A stretch of 64,000 nucleotides of DNA from Hyphomicrobiales bacterium (lineage in GTDB: Bacteria > Pseudomonadota > Alphaproteobacteria > Rhizobiales > Rhizobiaceae): NCBI GenBank assembly GCA_900465665.1, contig UBJO01000046.1, positions 1 through 64,000 on the forward strand, read 5' to 3'. The position numbers and the translations under genes were made by a program. The notes under the pieces are model-generated. The model was not told the DNA's origin. It searched no databases and worked only from the letters and a program-made list of their open reading frames with translations. Shown here piece after piece: positions 27,705 through 36,292 of this stretch. How positions within the stretch are numbered: position 1 is the first letter of the stretch; each line of letters opens with the position of its first letter.

Positions 27705-28304
27705 TCAAACGGAGACGAGTAGCAGGACGTAGGACAAGACCGTCACCATCAGACTTCTGAACGCATACGTCACCCATCGATACTTGCCCCTCGCGATTTG
27801 AGAGAGCACGTCAGCGTTGTCGACATACTGATTGAAAAGATAAGCGGCGTCGTCGCGGGCGGCAGCGGCGCTGAAGTCGCTTTTGTGCTTTGTCCAAGCA
27901 CCCCAGAACATCGACGTCGAAACGCTTACCTGTCGAGGCAAGATTACCATAATTGCAGAAATCACCGCCGCCATGGATGAGATCGCGAGTAATCCCGAAA
28001 AGATGATACCCTCTGGAGTGCCGGTCGAATATCGAGTCCAGGTGAAGACGCTACGACCTTCACTCGATGTAACGAGAAATGCCAGCATGAAAGTGAAGAT
28101 ATAGGCGGCTTTCTGGTCAGATATCTTTATCTGGTCATAGAAGATATCGTTTACCTTTTTTATATGCTCAAAGTAACCGGGGCTAGGGCGAGTAGCAGGC
28201 TGCACGTGACCAGCTTCGATGTTAAGTAAAATTGCGTCGTCCACTGTTGTCTCTCTATGGATATGGCTCCCGTCAAACCTATAACGTTGGACACCTGAAT
28301 TCAA
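27705..28304 (-). CDS. Pycsar-effector-like (PycTM/DUF5706) membrane protein
   Basis: Up to 199 residues (TTG start at 28304; GTG at 28244 is a plausible shorter start). Three hydrophobic helices lie at about 66-80, 101-123 and 178-197. Family-like landmarks are an amphipathic helix before TM1 with ISDQKAAYIFTFMLAFL (compare the ADxKAxxLL motif), VILPRQ after TM2 and a linking region SMFWGAWTKHKSDF, then DVLSQIARGKYRWVTYAFRS (compare LxxIxxxKYRxxxxA) entering TM3. That is the DUF5706/PycTM layout of Pycsar effectors, which damage the membrane on binding a cyclic nucleotide. It directly precedes the CHASE2 cyclase, a likely operon. Recognition is by motif pattern, not by search. Confidence 0.72.
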   Translation of the reverse strand: MNSGVQRYRFDGSHIHRETTVDDAILLNIEAGHVQPATRPSPGYFEHIKKVNDIFYDQIKISDQKAAYIFTFMLAFLVTSSEGRSVFTWTRYSTGTPEGIIFSGLLAISSMAAVISAIMVILPRQVSVSTSMFWGAWTKHKSDFSAAAARDDAAYLFNQYVDNADVLSQIARGKYRWVTYAFRSLMVTVLSYVLLLVSV

Positions 28305-29032
28305 TTCTTTCTGGAACCAGTGGAAGTTCCGGCCAGTATTGGGCGAGGAAGAAAAATCGCTGCTGTTGCAATGATGGTTTTAGACAGTGGGCATTAACGG
28401 CGAGCCTTTCATAGTGCAGCGGCGCGCTGTGATAACGAGGCCTAGCACGTTGCGCGTCAGAGATCATAGCCCAATAGCGTGGTGGCACGGTAGCAAAGCC
28501 GCTCGCGAGCGCGCCCTGATCGCGCTACAGCAAATGAGCAACTTTGCCGGAGGGCTCGTCGACGCAGAAACCGAACACTTTGGGTAACGGCGCAGGCACT
28601 GTCGTCCTAGCACGCGCCGAAGCAAACGACATGCAATGCGCGCCGCAGTAATCCGGTCTGGCGATTGCGACCGCCTTGGAGCCGCCCTGGCCCTGGGACT
28701 GATTGCGACTGCGTATTACGAAGGATTTTGTCACCTCCGTGCTGAATGCGTTCGATCAGGGCCTTTGAAGCAGTCCGTTTCGAATGTAGGACGCCATGCC
28801 GAGCGTCAACGCACTTCGGGGAGGAGAGATACCCCCGAGCAGATCGCCGGCCTTCGACCGCCCCCTGCGCGCAGTTGCGCCGGCCTATTCGCTCTGCCGT
28901 TCGGAAGATGTTATTGGAACGAACTTCAGGAGCAGGGAGTCAGCCTAGACTTTCCTCACACTGTCCCCGGATGCCTGCCGAAGCCAGAGATAGATACAGC
29001 CTTAGCGAAACGCGGGGGCAGTCCGGTGGTTG
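28305..29032. other. Long intergenic region
   Basis: About 730 bases with no gene I can support. A 66-codon forward frame ends in a protein-like piece (SKAARERALIALQQMSNFAG) that includes the dispersed repeat at 28489; it could be the tail of a decayed gene. Several longer frames (28636-29081) have no ribosome site or plausible composition. Confidence 0.4.
28489..28539. repeat. Dispersed palindromic repeat, copy 2
   Basis: Begins GGTAGCAAAGCCGCTCGCGA; 28 of the first 29 bases equal the copy at 16381, then the two diverge (both continue with a GCGCT-like core and end in TGAGC). It contains the palindrome CGCTCGCGAGCG. Confidence 0.6.
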
Positions 29033-29413
29033 TCATGACAGCATCTGCCTGATTGCTTCCACGATCTGTTCCTCCCGGTAAGGTTTGGAGAAAAACACCG
29101 TCTCAGCCGGGATCACGTCTCCGGGATCCTCGACGTGGCCGGAGACCACGATCACTTTGATTGGCGGCCACCTGTCTCGGATGATTGCAGCCAGACGCAT
29201 TCCGTCGACGCCGCGCGGCATATCGACATCTGTGAAGACGATACGGATGTCATTTCGGGATTCGAGTATTGCGACCGCTTCGGTTGCGTCCGACGCCGCT
29301 ACCGCCTGATATCCTGCAGCTTCGATGAGGTCTATGCCGGCGAGGCGAAGGAGCGGCTCATCTTCAACGACCAGAACAATCGCGACGTCCTTGGAGATAT
29401 CACTCATGGTCAT
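29033..29413 (-). CDS. Single-domain response regulator
   Basis: A 126-residue receiver: LVVEDEPLLRLAG, phospho-acceptor Asp in VFTDVDMPRGVDG, Thr/Ser pocket in VVSGHVED, Lys in FFSKPYREEQ. Its ATG overlaps the stop of the upstream GAF-PAS-HWE kinase (TAATG). It is the last gene of the four-gene operon 33304 to 29033 and the likely partner of that kinase. Confidence 0.9.
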   Translation of the reverse strand: MTMSDISKDVAIVLVVEDEPLLRLAGIDLIEAAGYQAVAASDATEAVAILESRNDIRIVFTDVDMPRGVDGMRLAAIIRDRWPPIKVIVVSGHVEDPGDVIPAETVFFSKPYREEQIVEAIRQMLS

Positions 29414-31761
29414 TAGGACTGCCTTAACTGGGAAATCAGCCCGCGCATCTTAACCTTCAGCCCGTCAGGGGCATAATCCACGTCGACACCGCCGGTTCCC
29501 GTCAAGCCTAGGTGTATGAGCCTCGATCCGAACCCCTTGCCAGATGGGGTGGTCACTGGGGGGCCTCCATGCTCGTTCCACACAAGAACGAGCGCACTGT
29601 CTTCGCCTCCGCCTTCCATCGTCCACGAAACGATGACCTTGCCTGCCTCGTTCGACCAGGCTCCATATTTGAGCGCGTTGGTCCCCAGTTCATGCATCAG
29701 CAGCGCCAGGGACAGCGCCGAGCGCGGTCCAAGTTCGAGGTCCGGACCTGAGATCGAATAACGGTCCGGCAATGAGAGCTGACCGAGTACGGAATCGATC
29801 ACGGCGATCATACGCGCCGACGACCAGTCCTGGCCGAGCAAAACCTCGTGTGCTTTCGAAAGAGCGTGAAGCCGGCTGGTAAAAGCTTCCACAGGTGCCC
29901 GATCGGTGACAGGGCGCAGCGTCTGCGTGGCAATCGCCTGAACCATCGCCATCGTATTTTTCAGGCGGTGACTGATCTCGTGGTTGAGCACCTGCTGTTC
30001 CTGCTCCGCACGAATTCTTGAGATCGCCTCCCGTGTGCGATCTGCGATCGTTCGCACGAAGTCGCGTTCCTCCACGGAGAAATCATGAGGTCTGTCGTAG
30101 TGGACGAACATGACCCCTACAAACGCACCGTGCTCGATGATCGGCACGTTCACCAGCACGGAAATTCCGATCGAATGGAAGAGGTCGGCTGACGCAGATG
30201 TCCGAGGATCCTTGGCCACGTCTGGAATGATGACCGTCTCGCCGCGTTTGAGATCTTCGATATAGCAGCCGTAATCTCGGAATTGATGTGAGCCGGCGAC
30301 AGTCAGGATTCCTTCGGCGCACCAATCGGGTAGCATCTGCACGGTCTCGGCGATCGGATCGACGACGCCATAGCCCGCTCTTGTCGCGCCCTCCAGGTTG
30401 CGGGCCATGATCTCTGCTGCGGCAAATGCAACATCTTTGACATCGTCGAGTTCTCGAATTCTGTCGCCGAGCTCGAGGAATGCCATTTGCCGATTTTCGG
30501 CGATCTTCTGAGATGTCGCATTCCTGGCGACCTTGATGAAGCCGGGCACCTCCGAGCCAGACTGGCCCGGAAACGGGCGTATCGCCCCGTCAAGGAAAAC
30601 CCGTGTTCCGTCGGCCGCCTGGTGCCACCTTCGATCAAGTGCAACACCTTCCGCTGCAGCTTTGCGGACTTCGGTTTCTGGAACGCCGGCCGCCCGGTCT
30701 TCCTCCGTGAATATCTCCGCGAACCCGCGCCCAAGCATTTCGGCCTCCGTCCAGCCAAAAGTCTCTTCCGCCCCGCCAAACCAGCTCGTGATACGCTGTT
30801 CGTCGTCAATGGTCACGATGACATAGTCTTTCGCACCCTCGACGATCAGCCGCAGCTTTGTCTCGCTGCCCCGAAGGGCTTCGACAGCCTCCATTCGGTC
30901 TGTCACATCGACAAAAATGATGATGAACTTGTCATTGCCTGTCGCCTGCACGTAGCCGTCGACCCAGCGTCCGAGGGCGGAGATATGCCGAGTAAAACGC
31001 CTGCTCTGTCCGCTTTCGACAACGAGCGCGACGTCCGATACCCACTCCTCTCCAAAATTCGGAAAGATCTCTCGCATGGTGCGACCGGTGGCGTCTTCGA
31101 CTGGGTGGTCTAAGAGATTGCTCCAAGCCGGATTGACGCTGTCATGGCGCCAATCGACGATGGTCCCGTCGAGGTCGCGAATGACCGAACCGACGATAAT
31201 CCCTTCCTCGAGCTGCTCGAAAAGCGAACTCCACCGGCGTTCTGATAGAAAAGTGGCGATCTGGTTCGAGGCGACCTTGCCGATGCGGCTCAGCAGGTCG
31301 AGCTCTTGTCTTGTCCAGGTTCTGGGTTCCCCGTCGATCGCGGCCAACGCTCCGATGACCAGACCATCCGGCATTGTGACGGGTACGCCCATGTAGGAGA
31401 TCACGCCCAGATCCGGGATGGCCAGGTTATCTTTGACGAGATCATGGATCGTCGCGTCTCCAATGATCAGGGGCTGCTTGTCCCGAACCACGTGTTGGCA
31501 GAAGGAATGGGTCAGCGGGGTCTCGGCAGCCTCGGCCCATTTCTCCGGAAGACCGAGATGAGCAATGAAGACCTGCCTGTCCTCATCGAGAATGGAGACT
31601 AGCGCGACGGGGCAGTTAAGCCCGGCCTTCACGACCTCGATAATGTCCTGAAATTCCGACTGGCCTTGAACGTCAAGCAGACCAGAATTCCGAACAGCGC
31701 CGATGCGCTTTGATGGTGAACTCACTGAGGTTCCTTCACGCGAGATCGCGCAGTTGATCAT
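29413..31761 (-). CDS. GAF-PAS-PAS-GAF HWE sensor histidine kinase
   Basis: 782 residues, cytoplasmic. GAF (about 25-175, CPVALVSILDEDRQVFIAHL), a PAS-like region (about 180-295), a second PAS (about 300-425, GWTEAEMLGRGFAEIFTEED), a second GAF (about 435-590) and the HWE core with His in HEISHRLKNTMAM, N box MHELGTNALKYGAWS, WNEHGGPP and GKGFGSRLI. The start ATG overlaps the preceding receiver's stop (ATGA). Bacteriophytochrome-like GAFs bind bilin via a Cys in a different context, so ligand identity is not implied. Confidence 0.93.
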   Translation of the reverse strand: MINCAISREGTSVSSPSKRIGAVRNSGLLDVQGQSEFQDIIEVVKAGLNCPVALVSILDEDRQVFIAHLGLPEKWAEAAETPLTHSFCQHVVRDKQPLIIGDATIHDLVKDNLAIPDLGVISYMGVPVTMPDGLVIGALAAIDGEPRTWTRQELDLLSRIGKVASNQIATFLSERRWSSLFEQLEEGIIVGSVIRDLDGTIVDWRHDSVNPAWSNLLDHPVEDATGRTMREIFPNFGEEWVSDVALVVESGQSRRFTRHISALGRWVDGYVQATGNDKFIIIFVDVTDRMEAVEALRGSETKLRLIVEGAKDYVIVTIDDEQRITSWFGGAEETFGWTEAEMLGRGFAEIFTEEDRAAGVPETEVRKAAAEGVALDRRWHQAADGTRVFLDGAIRPFPGQSGSEVPGFIKVARNATSQKIAENRQMAFLELGDRIRELDDVKDVAFAAAEIMARNLEGATRAGYGVVDPIAETVQMLPDWCAEGILTVAGSHQFRDYGCYIEDLKRGETVIIPDVAKDPRTSASADLFHSIGISVLVNVPIIEHGAFVGVMFVHYDRPHDFSVEERDFVRTIADRTREAISRIRAEQEQQVLNHEISHRLKNTMAMVQAIATQTLRPVTDRAPVEAFTSRLHALSKAHEVLLGQDWSSARMIAVIDSVLGQLSLPDRYSISGPDLELGPRSALSLALLMHELGTNALKYGAWSNEAGKVIVSWTMEGGGEDSALVLVWNEHGGPPVTTPSGKGFGSRLIHLGLTGTGGVDVDYAPDGLKVKMRGLISQLRQS

Positions 31762-32183
31762 GCCGCAAGGTTGGCGCGTGCGGCAGGGGAGAGGACAAGG
31801 CTAGGGGGCGCGACGAGCGCACCATGGCCGCCATCGACGATGGTTTGCAAAAACTGCAAGGCGTTCTGCAGACCGTTGACCGTATAGGGCTTCTCGATCG
31901 CCCCGAGCGCACCAGCAAAATCGTCCGGTATGCGCTTGAGATTTCCCGATACGAATACGAACGGAATTGCCTTGGCCGAAAGGTAACGTCCGACGTCGAT
32001 ACCCGTTGGGCCATCCAGCAATTGAATGTCGACGAAGGCAAATTGCGGCGAGGTCGCATCAATGATCTCTATCGCCTCGCGACTATCGGCTGCCGTCCCA
32101 ACAACGAGATGACCGGCGCCTTCCACTTCGCTTTCCAGCTCCATGGCAAGAAGGACTTCATCTTCCACAATCAGAATATTCAA
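31758..32183 (-). CDS. Single-domain response regulator
   Basis: A 141-residue receiver: MNILIVEDEVLLAMELESEV, phospho-acceptor Asp in FAFVDIQLLDGPTG, SG pocket in FVFVSGNLK, Lys in GAIEKPYTVN. The tail of 20 extra residues (VAPPSLVLSPAARANLAA) has no recognised domain. It sits between two kinase genes: 11 bases downstream of the LOV kinase and overlapping the start of the GAF-PAS kinase. Confidence 0.9.
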   Translation of the reverse strand: MNILIVEDEVLLAMELESEVEGAGHLVVGTAADSREAIEIIDATSPQFAFVDIQLLDGPTGIDVGRYLSAKAIPFVFVSGNLKRIPDDFAGALGAIEKPYTVNGLQNALQFLQTIVDGGHGALVAPPSLVLSPAARANLAA

Positions 32184-32194
32184 ATCGGATCCTT

Positions 32195-33304
32195 TCAGTC
32201 CTTAACGGACAGCGTGACTGTAACGTCTGTCCGGTGGCCCTGCACAACTCGGTCGATCTTGGCTCGAAGTTGCTTTAGGCAAGCCTCGAGCATGGCCTGG
32301 CTAAACGCAGCCTCCTCTTTGTCCACGTCAACCGGCATGACAGTATCCGCGACCCGAATGAGGAAGTGCCCGTTCAGCCGTCTGATCTCCAGATGGATCT
32401 CGCCACCGCCGTCGCTCAGCCCCCGCCTTATCGCATCGCCGACCAGTTCGTTGATAATGAGAGCCAACGGCGATGCCTTGGTAGCAGGCACCACGACCTC
32501 GTGCAGATCGGTTGTCAGCTGTATGTCCGAACGCTTCAATGCGCCGATTTTATCGATCATGAGGGTGTTTGCGAAATCGGCTACGTCGAATTGTCCCACT
32601 TCCTCGTCGTTCAAGAGTTTGCGCTGTACGGTGCTGAGCGCTTCGACGCGATTGAGAACAGACGTCAGTGTACGCTCGACAACGTCGTTTTCGGTCATTC
32701 GAGCCTGCAGTTTGACGATGGATGCGATCGTAAGCAGGTTGTTCTTGACCCTATGATCGACCTCGTGGACCAGCGTTGTCTTTGCACGCAGGGCGTCGGT
32801 CAGGTCTGCCGTTCGCATCGCCACTTCTTCCTCGGCGAGGTGACGCGCGCGCGCCAGTTCCGCTTCCTTGCTTTTGATGTTTGTAAAGTCGAGCTGAGAG
32901 GCAAAAAAGTAGATCACCGCGCCTGAGGCATCCCGCACCGGGCTGACGAAGAGCGCGTTCCAGAAGGCCGACCCGTCTTTTCGGTAATTGAGAATGTCGA
33001 TCGCGAGATCCTTCTGGGCAGCAATGGCGTCACGAAGCCTTGAAACGGCATCCGGATCGGTCTCCCGCCCCTGAAGGAGGCGACAGTTTTTGCCAATGAG
33101 CTCTTCGTTGGTGTAGCCCGTGAGCTTACAAAACGCTGCGTTGCAGAAGATGATCGGATTGTCCGCTTGACGTGGATCGGTGATCAGCATCGGCATGCGT
33201 GTGGCTTTAAACGCTGCCGCAAAGGGGTCTTCCGAAGCGTGAGCAGCAACCAGACGCTCACCGGCGTCCCTAGCGTCCTGCATGCTATTATTGTCTTCTG
33301 TCAT
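32195..33304 (-). CDS. LOV-domain HisKA_2-type kinase with degenerate ATPase domain
   Basis: 369 residues. The LOV domain (about 27-145) has the flavin Cys in GKNCRLLQG, NYRKDGSAFWN and the Gln of FASQLDFT. A coiled linker leads to the HisKA_2 dimerisation helix with His in HEVDHRVKNNLLTIAS. The ATP-binding domain is unusual: the N box reads INELVGDAIRRG where NELVTNALKH is normal, and no DxGxG (G1) or GxG (G2) box is found after VADTVMPVD. So it probably binds or hydrolyses ATP poorly and may work as a phosphatase, scaffold or partner. First gene of the four-gene operon; an EcfG-like motif lies 28 bases upstream. Confidence 0.88.
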   Translation of the reverse strand: MTEDNNSMQDARDAGERLVAAHASEDPFAAAFKATRMPMLITDPRQADNPIIFCNAAFCKLTGYTNEELIGKNCRLLQGRETDPDAVSRLRDAIAAQKDLAIDILNYRKDGSAFWNALFVSPVRDASGAVIYFFASQLDFTNIKSKEAELARARHLAEEEVAMRTADLTDALRAKTTLVHEVDHRVKNNLLTIASIVKLQARMTENDVVERTLTSVLNRVEALSTVQRKLLNDEEVGQFDVADFANTLMIDKIGALKRSDIQLTTDLHEVVVPATKASPLALIINELVGDAIRRGLSDGGGEIHLEIRRLNGHFLIRVADTVMPVDVDKEEAAFSQAMLEACLKQLRAKIDRVVQGHRTDVTVTLSVKD

Positions 33305-33331
33305 CGATATTCCCGGATGCTAACGCAATGA

Positions 33332-33356
33332 AATGCGCGAGCAGCGATTTCGTTCC
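33332..33356 (-). promoter_or_regulatory. GGAAC-N16-CATT, EcfG/RpoE2-like promoter
   Basis: On the reverse strand GGAAC (33352-33356), 16 bases, CATT (33332-33335), 28 bases before the LOV kinase start, the same distance as at the full-consensus site 5036-5060. Confidence 0.5.
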
Positions 33357-33401
33357 ACTAGCAACTATGTTTCTAACTTCAGGCGCCTTTCGCGGTCTTC
33401 G

Positions 33402-33926
33402 CTATGCTTCAGAGATTATCTCCGTGCTGGCGCCGACTTCCTTTCGGTGAAGGATTTCGTCGAGCGAAACGGGGCGGAGTTCCTGTGCATCGACGCCGAC
33501 GTCGAACTGCCGGGGGAGTGGCTTCAGGCGGCCATGGGAGTGGCCATGCAGATTGATCGACTTCTTGCCCATCTGGTTCCAGGTCCTGAAGGCGTAGTGG
33601 CACAAAATGAGGTGATATCCGTCTTCTCGAAGCTCGACATAGTGATGAACGCTATCCCATCCCTGCGAAGCGGTCGTTGCTTGCGTGTCGTTGTTGCCGA
33701 CGATCAGGTGCTTGCGCCCGTTCAGCTGTGCCAGCAGCTCAGTACAGTCGCCGGCCCTTGCCGACATCACGTCGCCGAGATGCCAGACTTCGTCAACCGG
33801 GCCCACTGTTTCGTTCCAGTTTCGGATCAGCGCAGCGTCATGTTCGGCCATGCTGGAAAAAGGTCGCCGATCGAGGCTGAGAACGCGCCGATCGCCGAAA
33901 TGTGTGTCGCCGGTAAAGTAGATCAT
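33402..33926 (-). CDS. Metallophosphoesterase
   Basis: A 174-residue calcineurin-like phosphoesterase. Metal-binding motifs are complete: TGDTHFGD (D-x-H), WHLGDVMS (GD), VGNNDT (GNND, in place of GNHD), and the His residues of LCHYAFRTW and LHGHSHGRL. The start MIYFTGDTHFG at 33926 is chosen because upstream in-frame codons run into the opposite gene's promoter. Small single-domain members act on nucleotides or phosphoproteins. Divergent from the WYL regulator. Confidence 0.88.
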   Translation of the reverse strand: MIYFTGDTHFGDRRVLSLDRRPFSSMAEHDAALIRNWNETVGPVDEVWHLGDVMSARAGDCTELLAQLNGRKHLIVGNNDTQATTASQGWDSVHHYVELREDGYHLILCHYAFRTWNQMGKKSINLHGHSHGRLKPLPRQFDVGVDAQELRPVSLDEILHRKEVGASTEIISEA

Positions 33927-34085
33927 CGGCGATATCTGGGGCTCCTTGCTCCAACGTCCACCCGTGAGGAACGCGCATTGAGACGCTTGGCGAGAAGGCG
34001 CGGAAGTTACGATAGACAGGCGCTCTTGGACACTGCCCACAGGCGCACTAGATACCGCCGACCAAAAGACGGGACCACGAACTGA

Positions 34086-34802
34086 ATGTCGAGAACCAGC
34101 CGCCTCCTTGAAATGCTTGGCATGCTTCGAGCACGACGAACGCCGGTTACCGCGTTGCAGCTGTCGCAGGAACTGGGCGTCTCCGAAAGAAGCGTTTATC
34201 GAGACATCGAGACGCTTCGCATGCTCGGAGCGCCGCTTGACGGGCAGGCGGGGGTCGGTTTTGTGCTGCGCGACGGCTTCTTCCTGCCGAACTTCGCATT
34301 TTCGGCCGAAGAAGTGGAGGCTGTCATTCTCGGCCTGACCTGGGTGAAGCAGAGGGCCGATCCGGCTCTGTCTCACAGCAGCGACAGCGCTTTAGCCAAA
34401 ATACTGTCAAGCCGGACCGACCGGCTGCACGACGAGAATGCGCCGGCACTCGTGTCGGCGGCGTCCTTGTCACAGCGTTCCGATCCGCCGCAGGTCGGAG
34501 CCCTTCGCGATGCGATCCGTCGTCTAAGGAAAGTCAGGATGGCATATGAGGACGCTTTGGGCGCTGCGTCCGAACGCACCGTCTGGCCGATCACGATCGT
34601 CTATTTCGACGATGTTCGCGTCCTTGCTGCGTGGTGCGAAAGCAAGTCGGCGTTCCGTCACTTCCGCGTCGACCGTGTACGGTCCGCGTCTGTCCTCGAC
34701 GAGCGGTATCCAGAGCGCCGGTCCCTGCTTATGCGGCGTTGGCGCGAGCAAGATCGAGACTGGCGTTCCTTCCTGACAGTTTCTGACGGAGCGCCGGGTT
34801 AA
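34086..34802 (+). CDS. YafY-type HTH/WYL-domain transcriptional regulator
   Basis: 238 residues. The N-terminal HTH_11 domain (about 1-60) shows MSRTSRLLEMLGMLRARRTP and the recognition helix VSERSVYRDIETLRMLGAPL. The WYL domain (about 140-225) reads WPITIVYFDDVRVLAAWCES and FRHFRVDRVRSASVLDERY, the ligand-binding core. Such regulators often control the next gene; here a DUF1330 gene follows 46 bases downstream with its own Shine-Dalgarno. Confidence 0.9.
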   Translation: MSRTSRLLEMLGMLRARRTPVTALQLSQELGVSERSVYRDIETLRMLGAPLDGQAGVGFVLRDGFFLPNFAFSAEEVEAVILGLTWVKQRADPALSHSSDSALAKILSSRTDRLHDENAPALVSAASLSQRSDPPQVGALRDAIRRLRKVRMAYEDALGAASERTVWPITIVYFDDVRVLAAWCESKSAFRHFRVDRVRSASVLDERYPERRSLLMRRWREQDRDWRSFLTVSDGAPG

Positions 34803-34848
34803 ACTTTCTGAAGGCGTCGCAAGGACGCCAATATGAAAGGAGAGCTTA

Positions 34849-35217
34849 ATGGTCGCGTTTTCACCCGATGTTTTTGCCAGGTTCATGGCTGAAGAGGACG
34901 ACGCTCCCGTCGTGATGCTGAACCTTCTAAGGTTCGTCCCCGAGGGCGGGCGAGAACGACATCTGGAATACCTGAAGATGGCGGAACCTATTCTTGTCCG
35001 CTTCGGCGCACGGATCCTATTTCGTGGCGACGGCCTCGACGTCCTTACCACCGGGCAGGTGGAAGGGTGGGACGCGGTGCTGCTCGTACAGTATCCGCGG
35101 CGGACGGCGTTCCGTGAGATGGTGGAAGACGCCGAGTACCAGAAGGCGTTTGAAGTGGGAAAGTCGGCGCTTGCAGATATCATCCTGCAGCCTCTGCAGA
35201 TCGCGAAAGGACTTTGA
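34849..35217 (+). CDS. DUF1330 domain protein
   Basis: A 122-residue protein of the dimeric alpha/beta-barrel class (PVVMLNLLRF, then GRERHLEYLKMAEPILVRFG, WDAVLLVQYPRRTAFREMV, AEYQKAFEVGKSALADIILQ). AAAGGAG lies six bases before the ATG. DUF1330 proteins are small EthD/ABM-like barrels without settled function. Probably co-transcribed with and controlled by the WYL regulator. Confidence 0.85.
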   Translation: MVAFSPDVFARFMAEEDDAPVVMLNLLRFVPEGGRERHLEYLKMAEPILVRFGARILFRGDGLDVLTTGQVEGWDAVLLVQYPRRTAFREMVEDAEYQKAFEVGKSALADIILQPLQIAKGL

Positions 35218-35660
35218 TTGCAGTACGACCGGCTGGCGCGCGTTGATGACGCGGCAGCCGCCCCCCCGGTGGATAGCTTCATGTCGATCGCCGGATGGTG
35301 GGCATAATCTTTCGGTCGTTGACCCGCACTCTATCAACGATCCGGTCAAGGGGACCGGTTGCCAGCCGAAGCGTCGACACAGAACTTCATTTGGTCTATT
35401 TGTTGAGCGGCTCGGTCATCGCTGGTGGTATGAGCCGCGTGACCACTTTCAGCGTCCGGTGCGCTATCGTACAGCTCGTTGAACTCCTTGTGCGGCCAGA
35501 CCAGCCACCCCATATATTGCCCCCCACCCTACATCGCGTGAGCATGCGCAGCGGCATCCGCCGGCGTCTGCGTGAGGGCTTGCGCGCGGGGTGAGACGGC
35601 CGCGCCCTTCCTCAAGAAGGTCGAGCGCCGTCGGGCCAATTTGAAACCTTCAGGATCATC
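35218..35660. other. Intergenic, no recognisable gene
   Basis: About 440 bases between the DUF1330 gene and the esterase. Frames present lack ribosome sites and protein-like composition. No repeat or RNA is recognised. Confidence 0.45.
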
Positions 35661-36257
35661 ATGTCATCTCACGACCACCTCGTCATCTTCCTGCATGGCA
35701 TCGGCGCGTCGGGCGCCCAGCTCATGCCGCTTGCCTCGTCCTGGCGCGCCGGGTTACCCAACACCCGGTTCACCGCCCCGGACGCTCCCATGAACCACCG
35801 GTACGGGCATCAATGGTTTTCGACAGAAGGAAACCCACTTGATCCGGCAAACGTCTTGGCCGCTCGCAGAGCATTCGACGAACTGATGGACGACGTCCTT
35901 CGACGCGAAGGTTTCGCAGACACGCACGACAGGATTGCCTTCGTCGGCGTCTCGCAGGGCGCGATCGTTGCCCTCGACGCCGTGGCTTCCGGCCGCTGGA
36001 AGGTCGGCGCGCTCGTGTCCTTTGCGGGGCTCCTCCCGCCGCAGCCCATCTCGTCATCAAGCAAGGGGACGCCGGTCCTCCTCGTGCATGGTCAGGCCGA
36101 CACGACGATCCCCGCCGCCGCCTCGACGCTGGCCGCAGCAACGCTCCGGGCGGCTGGTTTTAACGTTAAGCTCGATGTCGAGCCGGGCGTCGGACATACG
36201 ATTTCGAGCGCCGGTGCTGCCAAAGCGTTGTCCTTCCTCAAAACGTCTCTCCTATAG
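35661..36257 (+). CDS. Carboxylesterase/phospholipase (alpha/beta hydrolase)
   Basis: A 198-residue serine hydrolase of the abhydrolase_2 family. The oxyanion loop is FLHGIGASG, the nucleophile Ser in GVSQGAIVALD, the Asp in VHGQADTTIP and the His in GVGHTISSAG. This matches the YpfH/EstB-like carboxylesterase length. AGGATCATC precedes the ATG. The substrate is unknown. Confidence 0.9.
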   Translation: MSSHDHLVIFLHGIGASGAQLMPLASSWRAGLPNTRFTAPDAPMNHRYGHQWFSTEGNPLDPANVLAARRAFDELMDDVLRREGFADTHDRIAFVGVSQGAIVALDAVASGRWKVGALVSFAGLLPPQPISSSSKGTPVLLVHGQADTTIPAAASTLAAATLRAAGFNVKLDVEPGVGHTISSAGAAKALSFLKTSLL

Positions 36258-36292
36258 GCGAAACCACACGACCTCCCGACCGTTTTCCTGCC

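Noticed and set aside
25622-28304. Calling the cyclase/membrane pair a canonical Pycsar system
   Set aside because: The cyclase has CHASE2 and transmembrane helices, unlike soluble PycC enzymes, and lacks an evident pyrimidine-cyclase signature; only the effector resembles Pycsar.
28636-29081. Two overlapping forward frames before the receiver at 29033
   Set aside because: Composition is Arg-rich and frame-shadow-like, one overlaps the receiver gene, and no Shine-Dalgarno is present.
35295-35594. 99-codon forward frame
   Set aside because: No ribosome site and no plausible composition; nothing similar recalled.
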